This document shows, in pieces, positions 49,423-58,518 of a DNA stretch of 62,429 nt. The translations under genes and the position numbers were made by a program. Numbering within the stretch: the first letter of the stretch is position 1; every line of letters begins with the position of its first letter. The stretch spans positions 1 through 62,429 of the forward strand of contig CAJTLB010000019.1 in assembly GCA_910577045.1 (NCBI GenBank), in the 5' to 3' direction. This DNA is from an uncultured Lachnospiraceae bacterium. GTDB lineage: Bacteria > Bacillota > Clostridia > Lachnospirales > Lachnospiraceae. The notes below the pieces were generated by a model. It was not told where the DNA came from. It ran no database searches and was given only the letters and a program-made list of their open reading frames with translations.

Positions 49423-51444
49423 ATGGTAAAACAGACAAGGAAAAGAAGAAAAAGAGTTAGGAATTATAAAAAACTTTCAAAAAGGATGCAGACAAAGCTG
49501 GTGCAATTGTATATATTAATTGCACTAGCTTTGTTTGGATTAGCCATACGCCTATTGTATATCAATGATACAAAAGGGCATAATTATACTATACAGGTAT
49601 TAGCGCAACAGAGTTACCAAAGTAGGACACTCCCCTACCAGCGTGGGAGTATTACAGATCGGAATGGCATTGTTTTGGCAGGGAGTGAGAAGATTTATAA
49701 TTTAATTTTAGACCCTAAGATATTAAATTCAGAAAAAGGAAAATATCTGAATACTACATTAACGGCATTAAATGGATGCTTTGGCTATGATGTAGGGGAA
49801 ATAGGGGCATTAATTGCAGCTAACCCAGAAAGCCAATACTTAGTGTATAAAAAGGGGCTTACTTATGAAGAGATTAAGTTATTTCAAATGATGCAGGATG
49901 GTAAGCTAGAAACTATGCCAGAATGGTTTCCAGAAGAATATTCTAGGAGCAATATCCAAGGGGTATGGTTTGAAGAGGAATATAAAAGGGTTTACCCATA
50001 TGGTTCCCTTGCCTGTGATTTAATTGGTTTTGTTAATAGTGGGAATGAAGGGACTTGGGGAATTGAGCAGTATTATAACAATGAGCTGAATGGTACAAAT
50101 GGGCGCACATATGGCTACTTAAATTCAGACAGTGCTATGGAAAAGGTAATAAAGCCGGCAGAAGATGGATCTACTACAGTTACTACAATAGATATTAATT
50201 TACAGATGATAGCAGAGAAATATGTAAAAGAGTATTATGAAACAGTAGGTGCAAAAAATATTGCTGTTTTAATGATGGACCCTAATAATGGGGAAATTTT
50301 AGCAGAAGCTACGGCGCCTTGGTTTGATTTGAATAACCCAAGGGATTTAACGCCATATTTTACAGAAGAAGAATTAAATGCAATGACTGCAGAAGAAAAG
50401 TCAAATTTTTTATATGGGCTATGGAAAAATTTTGCCCTAAGTGAAGTGTATGAACCAGGATCAACAGGAAAGGCATTTACAGTGGCAGCGGCATTGGAAG
50501 AGGCAATGACATATAGGGGTGAGAAGTTTTTATGCACGGGCTTTTCCACGTATGGGGGACATAATATTTATTGCCATAACCGCCTTGGTGATGGGGAGGT
50601 TACATTGGATGAAAGTATTAAATATTCTTGTAATGTGGCATTAATGACGTTGGCAGATAAGATGGGGAAAAATGTATTTAGCAAGTACCAAGATATTTTT
50701 AACTTTGGGAAAAGGACAGGCGTAGATTTGCCAGGGGAAGAGAGAGGCTTAATTTATACTGTTGATAATATGGATATTGCTACATTAGTAACAAATGCGT
50801 TTGGGCAGAATTATAATGCTACTATGATGCAAATGGCAGCAGCATTTTCTTCTTTAATTAATGATGGGTATTATTATGAGCCGCATGTAATGAAAAAGAT
50901 TACAGATTCTTCTGGTGCCACAGTTCGGACGGCAGAGGCAGATCCAATTAAGACAACAATAAGTGCAAGTACTTCAAGCGCGATTAGGGATATGCTGTAC
51001 CAGACAGTAGAAGAAGGCACAGGGAATAAAGCGAGAATAGAAGGTTATAAAATAGGTGGTAAAACAGGGACAGCAGAAAAGCAGCCAAGAGATGACGAAA
51101 GGTATTTGGTATCTTTTATTTCTTTTGCGCCAGTGGATGATCCGCAGATTGTATTATATGTTGTAATTGACGAGCCAAATATTCCAAAACAATCGGATGC
51201 ATCACAGGCTACTATTATGACAAATAAGCTGTATAAAGAGATACTGCCATATATGGGGATTTTTTCTGATATTGATCCAGAACCTGAACCAGAACCAGAA
51301 ACAGGATCGGCAGAACCAGAAACGGGATCGGAGCCAGAAACTAGTAGTACAAAAAGAGAGCCACAGGATGAAGCATGGGAACCAGGCTGGGGGTTTATGG
51401 GTCCAATTACAGGGACTTCTACTGCAGAAACAACATCGCAATAG
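49423..51444 (+). CDS. Class B penicillin-binding protein (FtsI/PBP2B-like)
   Basis: A 673-residue transpeptidase that cross-links septal peptidoglycan. One N-terminal membrane segment (LVQLYILIALALFGLAIRLL) is followed by a dimerisation domain. The transpeptidase motifs are EPGSTGKAFT (SxxK, active Ser), KYSCNVA (SxN) and GGKTGTAEK (KTG). The C-terminus is an unusual acidic Pro/Glu/Thr repeat tail (EPEPEPETGS, AEPETGS, EPETSST), with no PASTA domain. It lies 11 bp after ftsL and is followed by a second class B PBP. It is probably the vegetative division PBP of the pair. Confidence 0.93.
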   Translation: MVKQTRKRRKRVRNYKKLSKRMQTKLVQLYILIALALFGLAIRLLYINDTKGHNYTIQVLAQQSYQSRTLPYQRGSITDRNGIVLAGSEKIYNLILDPKILNSEKGKYLNTTLTALNGCFGYDVGEIGALIAANPESQYLVYKKGLTYEEIKLFQMMQDGKLETMPEWFPEEYSRSNIQGVWFEEEYKRVYPYGSLACDLIGFVNSGNEGTWGIEQYYNNELNGTNGRTYGYLNSDSAMEKVIKPAEDGSTTVTTIDINLQMIAEKYVKEYYETVGAKNIAVLMMDPNNGEILAEATAPWFDLNNPRDLTPYFTEEELNAMTAEEKSNFLYGLWKNFALSEVYEPGSTGKAFTVAAALEEAMTYRGEKFLCTGFSTYGGHNIYCHNRLGDGEVTLDESIKYSCNVALMTLADKMGKNVFSKYQDIFNFGKRTGVDLPGEERGLIYTVDNMDIATLVTNAFGQNYNATMMQMAAAFSSLINDGYYYEPHVMKKITDSSGATVRTAEADPIKTTISASTSSAIRDMLYQTVEEGTGNKARIEGYKIGGKTGTAEKQPRDDERYLVSFISFAPVDDPQIVLYVVIDEPNIPKQSDASQATIMTNKLYKEILPYMGIFSDIDPEPEPEPETGSAEPETGSEPETSSTKREPQDEAWEPGWGFMGPITGTSTAETTSQ

Positions 51445-51524
51445 GATTTGGTGAAATCAAGAAAAATGTACATAAGATAAAAAATGCGGTAATACATTTA
51501 TAAAGAGACCATATCAGGAAAAAG

Positions 51525-51588
51525 GTATGCGAAGCATATAAAAGGCAGTATGCAAAGCATATAAAAAGCAGTATGCAAAGAAATAAAA
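51525..51588 (+). repeat. Tandem 23-bp repeats carrying two minicistrons before the second PBP gene
   Basis: Two full 23-base units (51525-51547, 51548-51570) and a partial third begin with GTATGC. Each holds an ATG. The first two encode four-codon minicistrons (MRSI stop, 51527-51541; MQSI stop, 51550-51564). The third ATG (51573) is the PBP start. The best ribosome site, AGGA at 51516-51519, serves the first ATG, while the gene's own ATG has only AAAAAG upstream. Translation by reinitiation is an inference. Confidence 0.75.
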
Positions 51589-53498
51589 CACAGAATAGAA
51601 GAAAGACAGTGGTATTCTTTTTTGCCGTATTAATGGTATTTGCAGTTTTAGTGGGAAGGTTAGTATATCTTATTGGTTTCCGGGGAGATTATTATAGTGA
51701 GAAAGCAGAGGAGCTACATGAAAGGGAACGATCCATTAAGGCAGCTAGGGGAGAGATTTATGATACAAATGGTGTTTTAATTGCAACAAACAAAACAGTA
51801 TGTACCATATCTGTAATACATAGCCAGCTTACCGATTCTGAAAAGGTAATCAAAGTACTTGCCAGTGAACTTGGCATGACAGAGGAGGCTGTGCGCAAAA
51901 GAGTAGAAAAGGTAAGTGCAAGGGAAAAAATTAAATCGAATGTGGAAAAGGAAATTGGTGATAGGATTAGGGAATATGATTTAGATGGGGTTAAGGTAGA
52001 TGAAGATTTTAAACGTTATTATCCTTTTGACAGCCTGGCATCAAAAGTACTTGGTTTTACTGGAAGTGACAACCAGGGAATTATTGGGTTAGAAGTTATT
52101 TATGAGGATTATTTAAAAGGGACAGAGGGGCAGATTTTAACAGTAACAGATGCAAAGGGCGTAGAGCTTGTGAATACTGCTGAAAAAAGGATTGATCCTT
52201 TAGCTGGGAATAATTTATATATAAGCTTGGATGTGAATATACAAAAGTATGCAGTACAGGCAGCACAAAAGGTATTAGAAAAAAAACAGGCAAAGGCTGT
52301 ATCTATTATATTGATGAACCCGCAGAATGGTGAAATTTATGCAATGGTAAACCTTCCAGAGTTTAACTTAAATGAACCTTATACACTAAATGTAGAAACA
52401 GAGGGTACGTTAACGTCTGAAGAACGACAGAAGCTGTTAAACCAAATGTGGAGGAATGGGGCAATTAATGATACGTATGAGCCAGGGTCTACGTTTAAGA
52501 TTATTACAATGTCGGCTGCATTAGAAGAAGGGGTAGTCTCTTTAAATGATACATTTTCTTGCCCAGGTTTTAAAATTGTAGAAGATAGGAAAATACGCTG
52601 CCATAAAGTTGCTGGCCATGGAGCCGAGAATTTCGTACAAGGGGCAATGAATTCTTGTAACCCAGTTTTTATTGAAGTTGGCTTAAGGCTGGGGATTGAC
52701 AGATATTATGATTATTTTGGGCAGTTTGGGTTACTAACAAAAACTGGTATTGATTTGCCAGGCGAAGCGGGTACAATTATGCACAAAAAGGATAATATGG
52801 GCTTAGTAGAATTGGCAACGGTTTCTTTTGGTCAGTCTTTCCAGGTTTCTCCTATCCAAATGCTTACAACAGTAAGCTCCTTGATTAATGGGGGACGGCG
52901 GATTACCCCTCATTTTGGGGTGGATGTTAGAAATAGTGAGGGAGAAATAATAGAAGTGTTTTCTTATGAAACAAAAGAAAATATTTTATCTGAAGAAACT
53001 TCCAAAACAGTACGATATATATTAGAGCAGGTAGTAAGTGCAGGCAGCGGAAAAAACGCGTATCTGCCAGGTTTCCATATAGGGGGTAAGACGGCGACAT
53101 CGGAAAAATTACCAAGAAGTTTAAAGAAATATATTTCTTCTTTTATTGGGTTTGCCCCTGCGGATGACCCTAAGATTATTGGAATTGTTATTATTGATGA
53201 GCCACAGGGGATTTATTATGGAGGGACAATTGCCGCCCCAGTTATGAAAGAATTGTTTGAAAATGTACTTCCCTATCTTGGGATTGAAGAAGTATATTCT
53301 GAAGAAGAGGCAAAAAAAGAGACAGTAATTATGCCTGCGGTAGAGGGTATGACAGTAAAAGAGGCAAAAGAGTTAATGCAGGAAAATTCATTTGAGATAA
53401 GGCTTTTGGGAGAAGGGGAACGGGTTGTGGAACAATTCCCATTAGCAGGGGAAGAGATTTCAGTGAATAGTACCATAATCTTGTATCTGGCGGAATAA
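51573..53498 (+). CDS. Class B penicillin-binding protein with PASTA domain (SpoVD-like)
   Basis: A 641-residue transpeptidase: N-terminal membrane segment (VVFFFAVLMVFAVLVGRLVY), pedestal domain, and a transpeptidase with EPGSTFKIIT (SxxK), MNSCNPV (SxN) and GGKTATSEK, where KTA replaces the usual KTG. A C-terminal PASTA domain (MPAVEGMTVKEAKELMQENS) suggests binding to muropeptides or beta-lactams. A second class B PBP with PASTA next to the division PBP is the arrangement of B. subtilis spoVD, so a role in spore cortex synthesis is likely. The start region contains the tandem repeats described separately. Confidence 0.9.
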   Translation: MQRNKTQNRRKTVVFFFAVLMVFAVLVGRLVYLIGFRGDYYSEKAEELHERERSIKAARGEIYDTNGVLIATNKTVCTISVIHSQLTDSEKVIKVLASELGMTEEAVRKRVEKVSAREKIKSNVEKEIGDRIREYDLDGVKVDEDFKRYYPFDSLASKVLGFTGSDNQGIIGLEVIYEDYLKGTEGQILTVTDAKGVELVNTAEKRIDPLAGNNLYISLDVNIQKYAVQAAQKVLEKKQAKAVSIILMNPQNGEIYAMVNLPEFNLNEPYTLNVETEGTLTSEERQKLLNQMWRNGAINDTYEPGSTFKIITMSAALEEGVVSLNDTFSCPGFKIVEDRKIRCHKVAGHGAENFVQGAMNSCNPVFIEVGLRLGIDRYYDYFGQFGLLTKTGIDLPGEAGTIMHKKDNMGLVELATVSFGQSFQVSPIQMLTTVSSLINGGRRITPHFGVDVRNSEGEIIEVFSYETKENILSEETSKTVRYILEQVVSAGSGKNAYLPGFHIGGKTATSEKLPRSLKKYISSFIGFAPADDPKIIGIVIIDEPQGIYYGGTIAAPVMKELFENVLPYLGIEEVYSEEEAKKETVIMPAVEGMTVKEAKELMQENSFEIRLLGEGERVVEQFPLAGEEISVNSTIILYLAE

Positions 53499-53571
53499 GG
53501 GATTGACAGATAAAGATGGATACGATAGGATTGTGTGAGTATCATTAACGAAAGAGCGAGGAGAAGAAAAG

Positions 53572-54528
53572 ATGAAAAACGATATTATATTGCCAGTAAT
53601 TATATCTTTTGCCTTATGTGCGGCACTTTGCCCGATTATTATCCCTTTCCTAAGGACTTTAAAATTTGGGCAGCCTGTTAGGAAAGAGGGGCCACAGACA
53701 CATTTAAAGAAGTCAGGTATTCCTACTATGGGCGGTTTATGTTTCCTGCTTAGTATGACAGGGGCAGTCCTTTTATATGTCCGGGAGTATCCTAAGATTG
53801 TCCCAATATTGTTTGTAAGCCTTGGCTTTGCTTTAATTGGGTTTTTGGATGATTATATCAAGGTAATTATGAAAAACCCAAAGGGATTATTGCCGCTGCA
53901 AAAAATGGCAGGACAATGTTTAATTACAGCAATATTTGCTTATTATTTGTTAAATTATTCAGATGTAGGGACAGCAGCGATTATTCCCTTTACAGGAGGG
54001 AAAACCATGGATCTTGGTATTTTTTTTCTGCCAGTGTTTTTCTTTATTATGTTAGGCACAGTAAATGGGGCCAATTTTACAGATGGATTGGATGGGCTTG
54101 CTTCTAGCGTAACGATTTTAATTGCAGTATTTTTAACAATGGTGGCAATTGGGACTAATGCAGGGATTACCCCAATTACTGGCGCCGTGGTAGGCAGTTT
54201 AATGGGCTTTTTAATGTTTAATGTATATCCAGCTAAAGTATTTATGGGGGATACGGGTTCTCTTGCATTAGGAGGGTTTGTAGCGGCAACAGCCTATATG
54301 TTAAATCTTCCTTTATTTCTTCCAATGATAGCAATGATTTATATGGTAGAAATATTGTCTGTCATTATACAGGTGGCATATTTTAAAAAGACAGGAGGGA
54401 AACGTATTTTTAAAATGGCACCAATTCATCATCATTTTGAATTGTGTGGGTGGTCAGAGACTAGGGTGGTAGCAGTATTTTCTATTATAACAGCCGTGCT
54501 TTGCATGGTTGCTTATCTAGCACTTTAA
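53572..54528 (+). CDS. mraY: Phospho-N-acetylmuramoyl-pentapeptide transferase
   Basis: A 318-residue polytopic membrane enzyme that makes lipid I from UDP-MurNAc-pentapeptide and undecaprenyl phosphate. Motifs: HLKKSGIPTMGGL, FLDDYIKV (Asp pair), NGANFTDGLDGLAS, VFMGDTGSLALGG and the cytoplasmic HHHFE. RBS GAGGAG precedes ATG 53572. A 124-base gap with an 18-bp palindrome and a CRISPR-like repeat separates it from murD; no murF lies between them as it often does. Confidence 0.97.
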   Translation: MKNDIILPVIISFALCAALCPIIIPFLRTLKFGQPVRKEGPQTHLKKSGIPTMGGLCFLLSMTGAVLLYVREYPKIVPILFVSLGFALIGFLDDYIKVIMKNPKGLLPLQKMAGQCLITAIFAYYLLNYSDVGTAAIIPFTGGKTMDLGIFFLPVFFFIMLGTVNGANFTDGLDGLASSVTILIAVFLTMVAIGTNAGITPITGAVVGSLMGFLMFNVYPAKVFMGDTGSLALGGFVAATAYMLNLPLFLPMIAMIYMVEILSVIIQVAYFKKTGGKRIFKMAPIHHHFELCGWSETRVVAVFSIITAVLCMVAYLAL

Positions 54529-54536
54529 TAACTAAC

Positions 54537-54554
54537 AGAAGGGAATTCCCTTCT
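54537..54554. repeat. 18-bp perfect palindrome
   Basis: AGAAGGGAATTCCCTTCT lies 9 bases after the mraY stop. It could form a hairpin, but has no following T-run, so it is not called a terminator. A protein-binding site or an RNA-processing signal is equally possible. Confidence 0.5.
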
Positions 54555-54563
54555 TACATAGTT

Positions 54564-54599
54564 GTCTTGCTCCTAACTGCCGCGAGTGGATTGAAACAA
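54564..54599 (+). repeat. Dispersed repeat resembling a solitary CRISPR-type repeat (copy 2)
   Basis: The segment 54564-54597 begins GTC and ends GAGTGGATTGAAAC, a form like type I-C CRISPR repeats. The core 54575-54599 matches the minus-strand element at 45054-45078 with two mismatches. There is only one unit here, with no spacers. Confidence 0.5.
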
Positions 54600-54652
54600 C
54601 AGGTGGTTTATAGGAATATAGCCAGTTAGAATGGGTATGGAGGAAATTAAAG

Positions 54653-56008
54653 ATGGAGTTACAAGGAAAAAAAGTTATTGTAGCAGGAAGTGGTGTCAGC
54701 GGCATAGGGGCGGTAACATTGCTGGGCCGCCTAGGCGCAAAGATTATTTTATATGATGGAAATAAAGCATTGACAAAAGAGGAAATTAGGGCAAAGGTTC
54801 CGCAAGGGATAGAGTTGGAGATTATAATTGGGGATCTTACAAAAGAGGCGTTAGATGGGACAGAAATTTTTGTAGTTAGCCCGGGGATACCCAGGGATAC
54901 TTTGTGTGTAAAACAGGCAGAAGAGGCAGGCCTTACGATTTGGGGCGAGATAGAACTTGCTTACCAGGCTTCAAAAGGAAGGCTGGCAGCAATTACAGGG
55001 ACAAATGGGAAAACTACGACTACAACATTGGCAGGGGAAATTTTGAAATCATGGTATGCCAGTGTTTTTGTCGTAGGAAATATTGGGATTCCTTATACCA
55101 GTATTGCATTAGATACAAAAGAGGACTCTATAACGGTGGCAGAAATTAGTAGTTTCCAATTAGAAACAGTTTGGGAGTTTGCGCCAGAAGTATCAGCAAT
55201 CCTAAATATTACGCCAGATCATTTAAACCGCCATAAAACAATGGAAAATTACATAGCAATAAAAGAGAGCATTACAAAAAACCAGAAATTAGGGAATGTT
55301 TGTGTATTAAATTATGAAGATAAGGAACTTCGTAAATTTGGAGAAAAGTTAGAGATTCCTGTTATCTTTTTTAGCAGCCAGAGAGAATTAGAACAAGGGT
55401 TCTGTTTAGAAGGGGAAACCATTGTTTATCATACAGGAAAAGAAACAATACCGTTTGTACATGTACCAGAACTCCAGTTAGTCGGGAGCCATAATGTAGA
55501 AAATGTAATGGCAGCGGCAGCGATTACTTATGTGATGGGTGTCCCATTAAAATATATCTGCCAGGCAATAAAAGATTTTAAGGCAGTAGAACATCGGGTA
55601 GAGTTTGTTAGGAATAAAAATAATGTGCTTTATTATAATGACTCTAAAGGGACTAACCCAGATGCCTCTATACAAGCGATCCGTGCTATGGTAAGGCCAA
55701 CGCTTCTAATTGGGGGAGGATATGATAAACAGTCCGAATTTGATACATATATTGACGCGTTCCAAGGGAAAATTAAATATTTAGTGCTTTTAGGGGCAAC
55801 TAGGGATAAAATTGCAAAAACAGCCAAAGATAAGGGTTTTCATAATATTATTTTAACAGATAGCCTAAAGGAGGCAGTGAAGGTGTGCTATGAAAAAGCA
55901 GAGCCTGGCGATGCGGTACTATTGTCTCCTGCGTGTGCAAGCTGGGATATGTTCCAGAGTTATGAAGAAAGAGGGAAATTATTTAAGGAATATGTAAACA
56001 GCCTATAA
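54653..56008 (+). CDS. murD: UDP-N-acetylmuramoylalanine--D-glutamate ligase
   Basis: A 451-residue Mur ligase that adds D-Glu to UDP-MurNAc-L-Ala. N-terminal UDP-binding domain (VIVAGSGVSGIGA), ATP-binding P-loop ITGTNGKTTTTT, NITPDHLNRH (substrate/metal region) and YNDSKGTNPDAS at the third-domain junction. RBS GGAGG precedes ATG 54653. It is followed 19 bp later by ftsW. Confidence 0.97.
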   Translation: MELQGKKVIVAGSGVSGIGAVTLLGRLGAKIILYDGNKALTKEEIRAKVPQGIELEIIIGDLTKEALDGTEIFVVSPGIPRDTLCVKQAEEAGLTIWGEIELAYQASKGRLAAITGTNGKTTTTTLAGEILKSWYASVFVVGNIGIPYTSIALDTKEDSITVAEISSFQLETVWEFAPEVSAILNITPDHLNRHKTMENYIAIKESITKNQKLGNVCVLNYEDKELRKFGEKLEIPVIFFSSQRELEQGFCLEGETIVYHTGKETIPFVHVPELQLVGSHNVENVMAAAAITYVMGVPLKYICQAIKDFKAVEHRVEFVRNKNNVLYYNDSKGTNPDASIQAIRAMVRPTLLIGGGYDKQSEFDTYIDAFQGKIKYLVLLGATRDKIAKTAKDKGFHNIILTDSLKEAVKVCYEKAEPGDAVLLSPACASWDMFQSYEERGKLFKEYVNSL

Positions 56009-56027
56009 TATAGAATGGGGTGTGTAA

Positions 56028-57161
56028 ATGGCACAAAGAAAGAGACAGAATTATTATGATTTTAGCTTAGTATCCATTATTATATTTCTTTTGTGCTTCG
56101 GTTTAGTGATGTTGTATAGCACGACTTCTTATGAAGCACAAATTAGTGGGATGAGTCCAACTAGATTTTTAAGAAGCCATATTATAGGAATTATATTAGG
56201 GCTTACCGCAATGTTTTTTATTTCTATGATTGATTATCATAGATGGCAGAAATGGACGTTCCTTGGGTATTTTGCTTCTATGTTCCTAATTCTTTTAGTA
56301 TTAAGCCCTCTGGGGAGAAGTGCAAAGGGGGCAACTAGATGGATTTATATAGGTTCTCTTTCCTTCCAGCCGGCAGAATTTGCAAAAATTGCTATTATTC
56401 TTTTAATGGCATATTTAATCCAAAAAAATGCAAAATCAATGAAAGATATAAAAACAATGGTACGGATGTTAGTATTCGTACTGCCAGTTATTGTCTTAAT
56501 AAAAGTAATTACCAATAATTTAAGTAGTGCAATTATTGTACTTGGAATTGCAATTATTATGATTTTTGTAGCTACGCCAAGATATGATATTTTTGTGATT
56601 ACAACCATAGTCGGATCTGTGGCAATCGCCTTGTTCCTTTATAATTTGGATTGGTTTTTGCAAATAAGTGACAGTTTCCGGTTTAAACGTGTAATGGCAT
56701 GGCGTGATCCAGAATTATATCCATTAGATTCTGGGTTCCAGATACTACAAGGGCTTTATGCAATTGGATCAGGGGGGCTGTTTGGGAAAGGCTTAGGGAA
56801 TAGTATACAAAAGCTAAAATTTCTTCCCGAGCCGCAGAATGATATGATTTTTGCAGTAATTTGTGAAGAATTAGGGTTATTTGGGGCATGTTGTGTTATT
56901 TTAATGTTCTTATTTATGCTTTGGCGGTTTATGGTAATTGCAAATAATGCGCCAGATTTATATGGTTCTATGTTGGTAATTGGCGTAATGGCGCATATTG
57001 CCATACAGGTAATTTTAAATATTGCCGTTGTAACAAATACCATACCAAATACCGGGATTACATTGCCATTTATTAGTTATGGGGGTACTTCTGTAATGTT
57101 TATTACAGCAGAAATGGGGCTAGTTTTAAATGTATCTAGGCAAATAAAGATAGAACATTAA
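56028..57161 (+). CDS. ftsW: SEDS-family peptidoglycan polymerase, FtsW/SpoVE type
   Basis: A 377-residue polytopic membrane glycosyltransferase that polymerises lipid II. Family features: VMLYSTTSYEA in the first segments, GRSAKGATRWIYIGSLSFQP followed by AEFAKI, LPEPQNDMIFAVICEELGL and the C-terminal TLPFISYGGTSV. Position between murD and murA fits FtsW or its sporulation homologue SpoVE; sequence inspection cannot decide between them. Works with one of the class B PBPs upstream. Confidence 0.93.
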   Translation: MAQRKRQNYYDFSLVSIIIFLLCFGLVMLYSTTSYEAQISGMSPTRFLRSHIIGIILGLTAMFFISMIDYHRWQKWTFLGYFASMFLILLVLSPLGRSAKGATRWIYIGSLSFQPAEFAKIAIILLMAYLIQKNAKSMKDIKTMVRMLVFVLPVIVLIKVITNNLSSAIIVLGIAIIMIFVATPRYDIFVITTIVGSVAIALFLYNLDWFLQISDSFRFKRVMAWRDPELYPLDSGFQILQGLYAIGSGGLFGKGLGNSIQKLKFLPEPQNDMIFAVICEELGLFGACCVILMFLFMLWRFMVIANNAPDLYGSMLVIGVMAHIAIQVILNIAVVTNTIPNTGITLPFISYGGTSVMFITAEMGLVLNVSRQIKIEH

Positions 57162-57226
57162 AATAATAGGCACAAGAAAAAAAAAGCTGCATATACTGTT
57201 TCATATATGAAATAGGGGGTGTGGGC

Positions 57227-58495
57227 TTGTCTTCTCTAATAATAACCGGAGGAGTCCCTCTTTCGGGAGAAGTTAAGGTGCAAGGTTCGAAAAATGCGGC
57301 ACTTCCGCTGTTGGCTGCTAGTCTTTTAATAAAGGGCACAACAATACTGGAACATTGCCCTGATATATCAGATGTTGCCTGTATGTTGGATATTTTAAAA
57401 GCAGTTGGCTGTACAGTACTTCGTGAGGAAGAAACAATTATTATTGATGCACAGATTTTAAAGCAAACTTCTGTTTCTAGAAAAGAAGCAGAAAAAATGC
57501 GATCATCCATATCTCTTTTAGGTGCGCTTTTGGGAAGGGCATCACAGGCAAGAATCCCACTTCCTGGAGGCTGTTCCATAGGGAAAAGGCCAGTGGATAT
57601 TCATTTAGCAGCACTTCGGAGCCTTGGGGCAGAAATTGAAGAAAAAGAAGAATTATATGCACGCCTTAAAAAATGTGAAAGTAAAGAAATTAGGTTCCCT
57701 TATCCAAGTGTAGGGGCAGTACAAAATGTAATTTTAGCATCTGTGGTGTCTGAAGCAGTAGTGGTTATGAAAAATTGTGCTAGGGAGCCAGAAGTAGAAG
57801 AGCTTTGTACATTTTTAAACCAAGCCGGGGCAAATATACAAGGTGGTGGGACAGATACCATTATTGTTTATGGGGTAAAAGAGCTTCGGGAAATCCGGTA
57901 TACAATCCGTTCAGATAGAATTGCAGCAGGGACATTTCTTGCGATGGCGGCAGCAACTAAGGGTTCTGTAACAATACAAGGAATTAATCCATTTGAACTT
58001 TCTGCCGTAACAGAAGTTTTTGCAAAAATAGGCTGCCATGTGAAGTTATATACAGATGCGATTTGCCTGGAAGCTTATAAAGGAATAAGAGGGATTCCTT
58101 TTTTAAAAACAATGCCATACCCAGGTTTTCCTACAGATATGCAGTCGCAGGTAATAAGTACATTGATTTGTGCAAAAGGGAATAGTGTTATACGGGAAAC
58201 TGTGTTTGAAAACCGTTTTGGTGCTGCTATAGAGTTACAGAAAATAAAAGCAGATATTCGGATAAACAAAAGAGATCAGCTTGTGGTAATCCATGGAAGG
58301 GATAAAAGGTGTTTATGCCCTGCAGTACTTCAGGCGCCAGATTTGCGCGGGGGCGCAGCATTAGTAATTGCAGCACTTATTGTTGAGGGGACCAGTACAA
58401 TAAAACATATGGAATATGTGGAAAGAGGCTATGAAAATATATCAGGGGTTATCCATACACTAGGCGGAATATGTTGCAGGGAAAATGAGATATAA
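57227..58495 (+). CDS. murA: UDP-N-acetylglucosamine 1-carboxyvinyltransferase
   Basis: The first committed enzyme of peptidoglycan precursor synthesis, adding enolpyruvate to UDP-GlcNAc. About 422 residues. Starting at TTG 57227 (GGGGG at 57215-57219, seven-base spacing), the catalytic Lys-Asn pair falls at K22-N23 and the active-site Cys at C116 in PLPGGCSIGKRPVD. This matches the E. coli MurA numbering (K22, C115) almost exactly and supports that start over GTG 57221. Cys (not Asp) at this site predicts fosfomycin sensitivity of the enzyme. No murG lies between ftsW and murA. Confidence 0.95.
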   Translation: MSSLIITGGVPLSGEVKVQGSKNAALPLLAASLLIKGTTILEHCPDISDVACMLDILKAVGCTVLREEETIIIDAQILKQTSVSRKEAEKMRSSISLLGALLGRASQARIPLPGGCSIGKRPVDIHLAALRSLGAEIEEKEELYARLKKCESKEIRFPYPSVGAVQNVILASVVSEAVVVMKNCAREPEVEELCTFLNQAGANIQGGGTDTIIVYGVKELREIRYTIRSDRIAAGTFLAMAAATKGSVTIQGINPFELSAVTEVFAKIGCHVKLYTDAICLEAYKGIRGIPFLKTMPYPGFPTDMQSQVISTLICAKGNSVIRETVFENRFGAAIELQKIKADIRINKRDQLVVIHGRDKRCLCPAVLQAPDLRGGAALVIAALIVEGTSTIKHMEYVERGYENISGVIHTLGGICCRENEI

Positions 58496-58518
58496 GGAAA
58501 GATGAGGAACCTTCTGTA

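Noticed and set aside
45054..54599. A CRISPR array
   Set aside because: Only two isolated repeat-like units 9.5 kb apart in opposite orientations, with no spacers and no cas genes.
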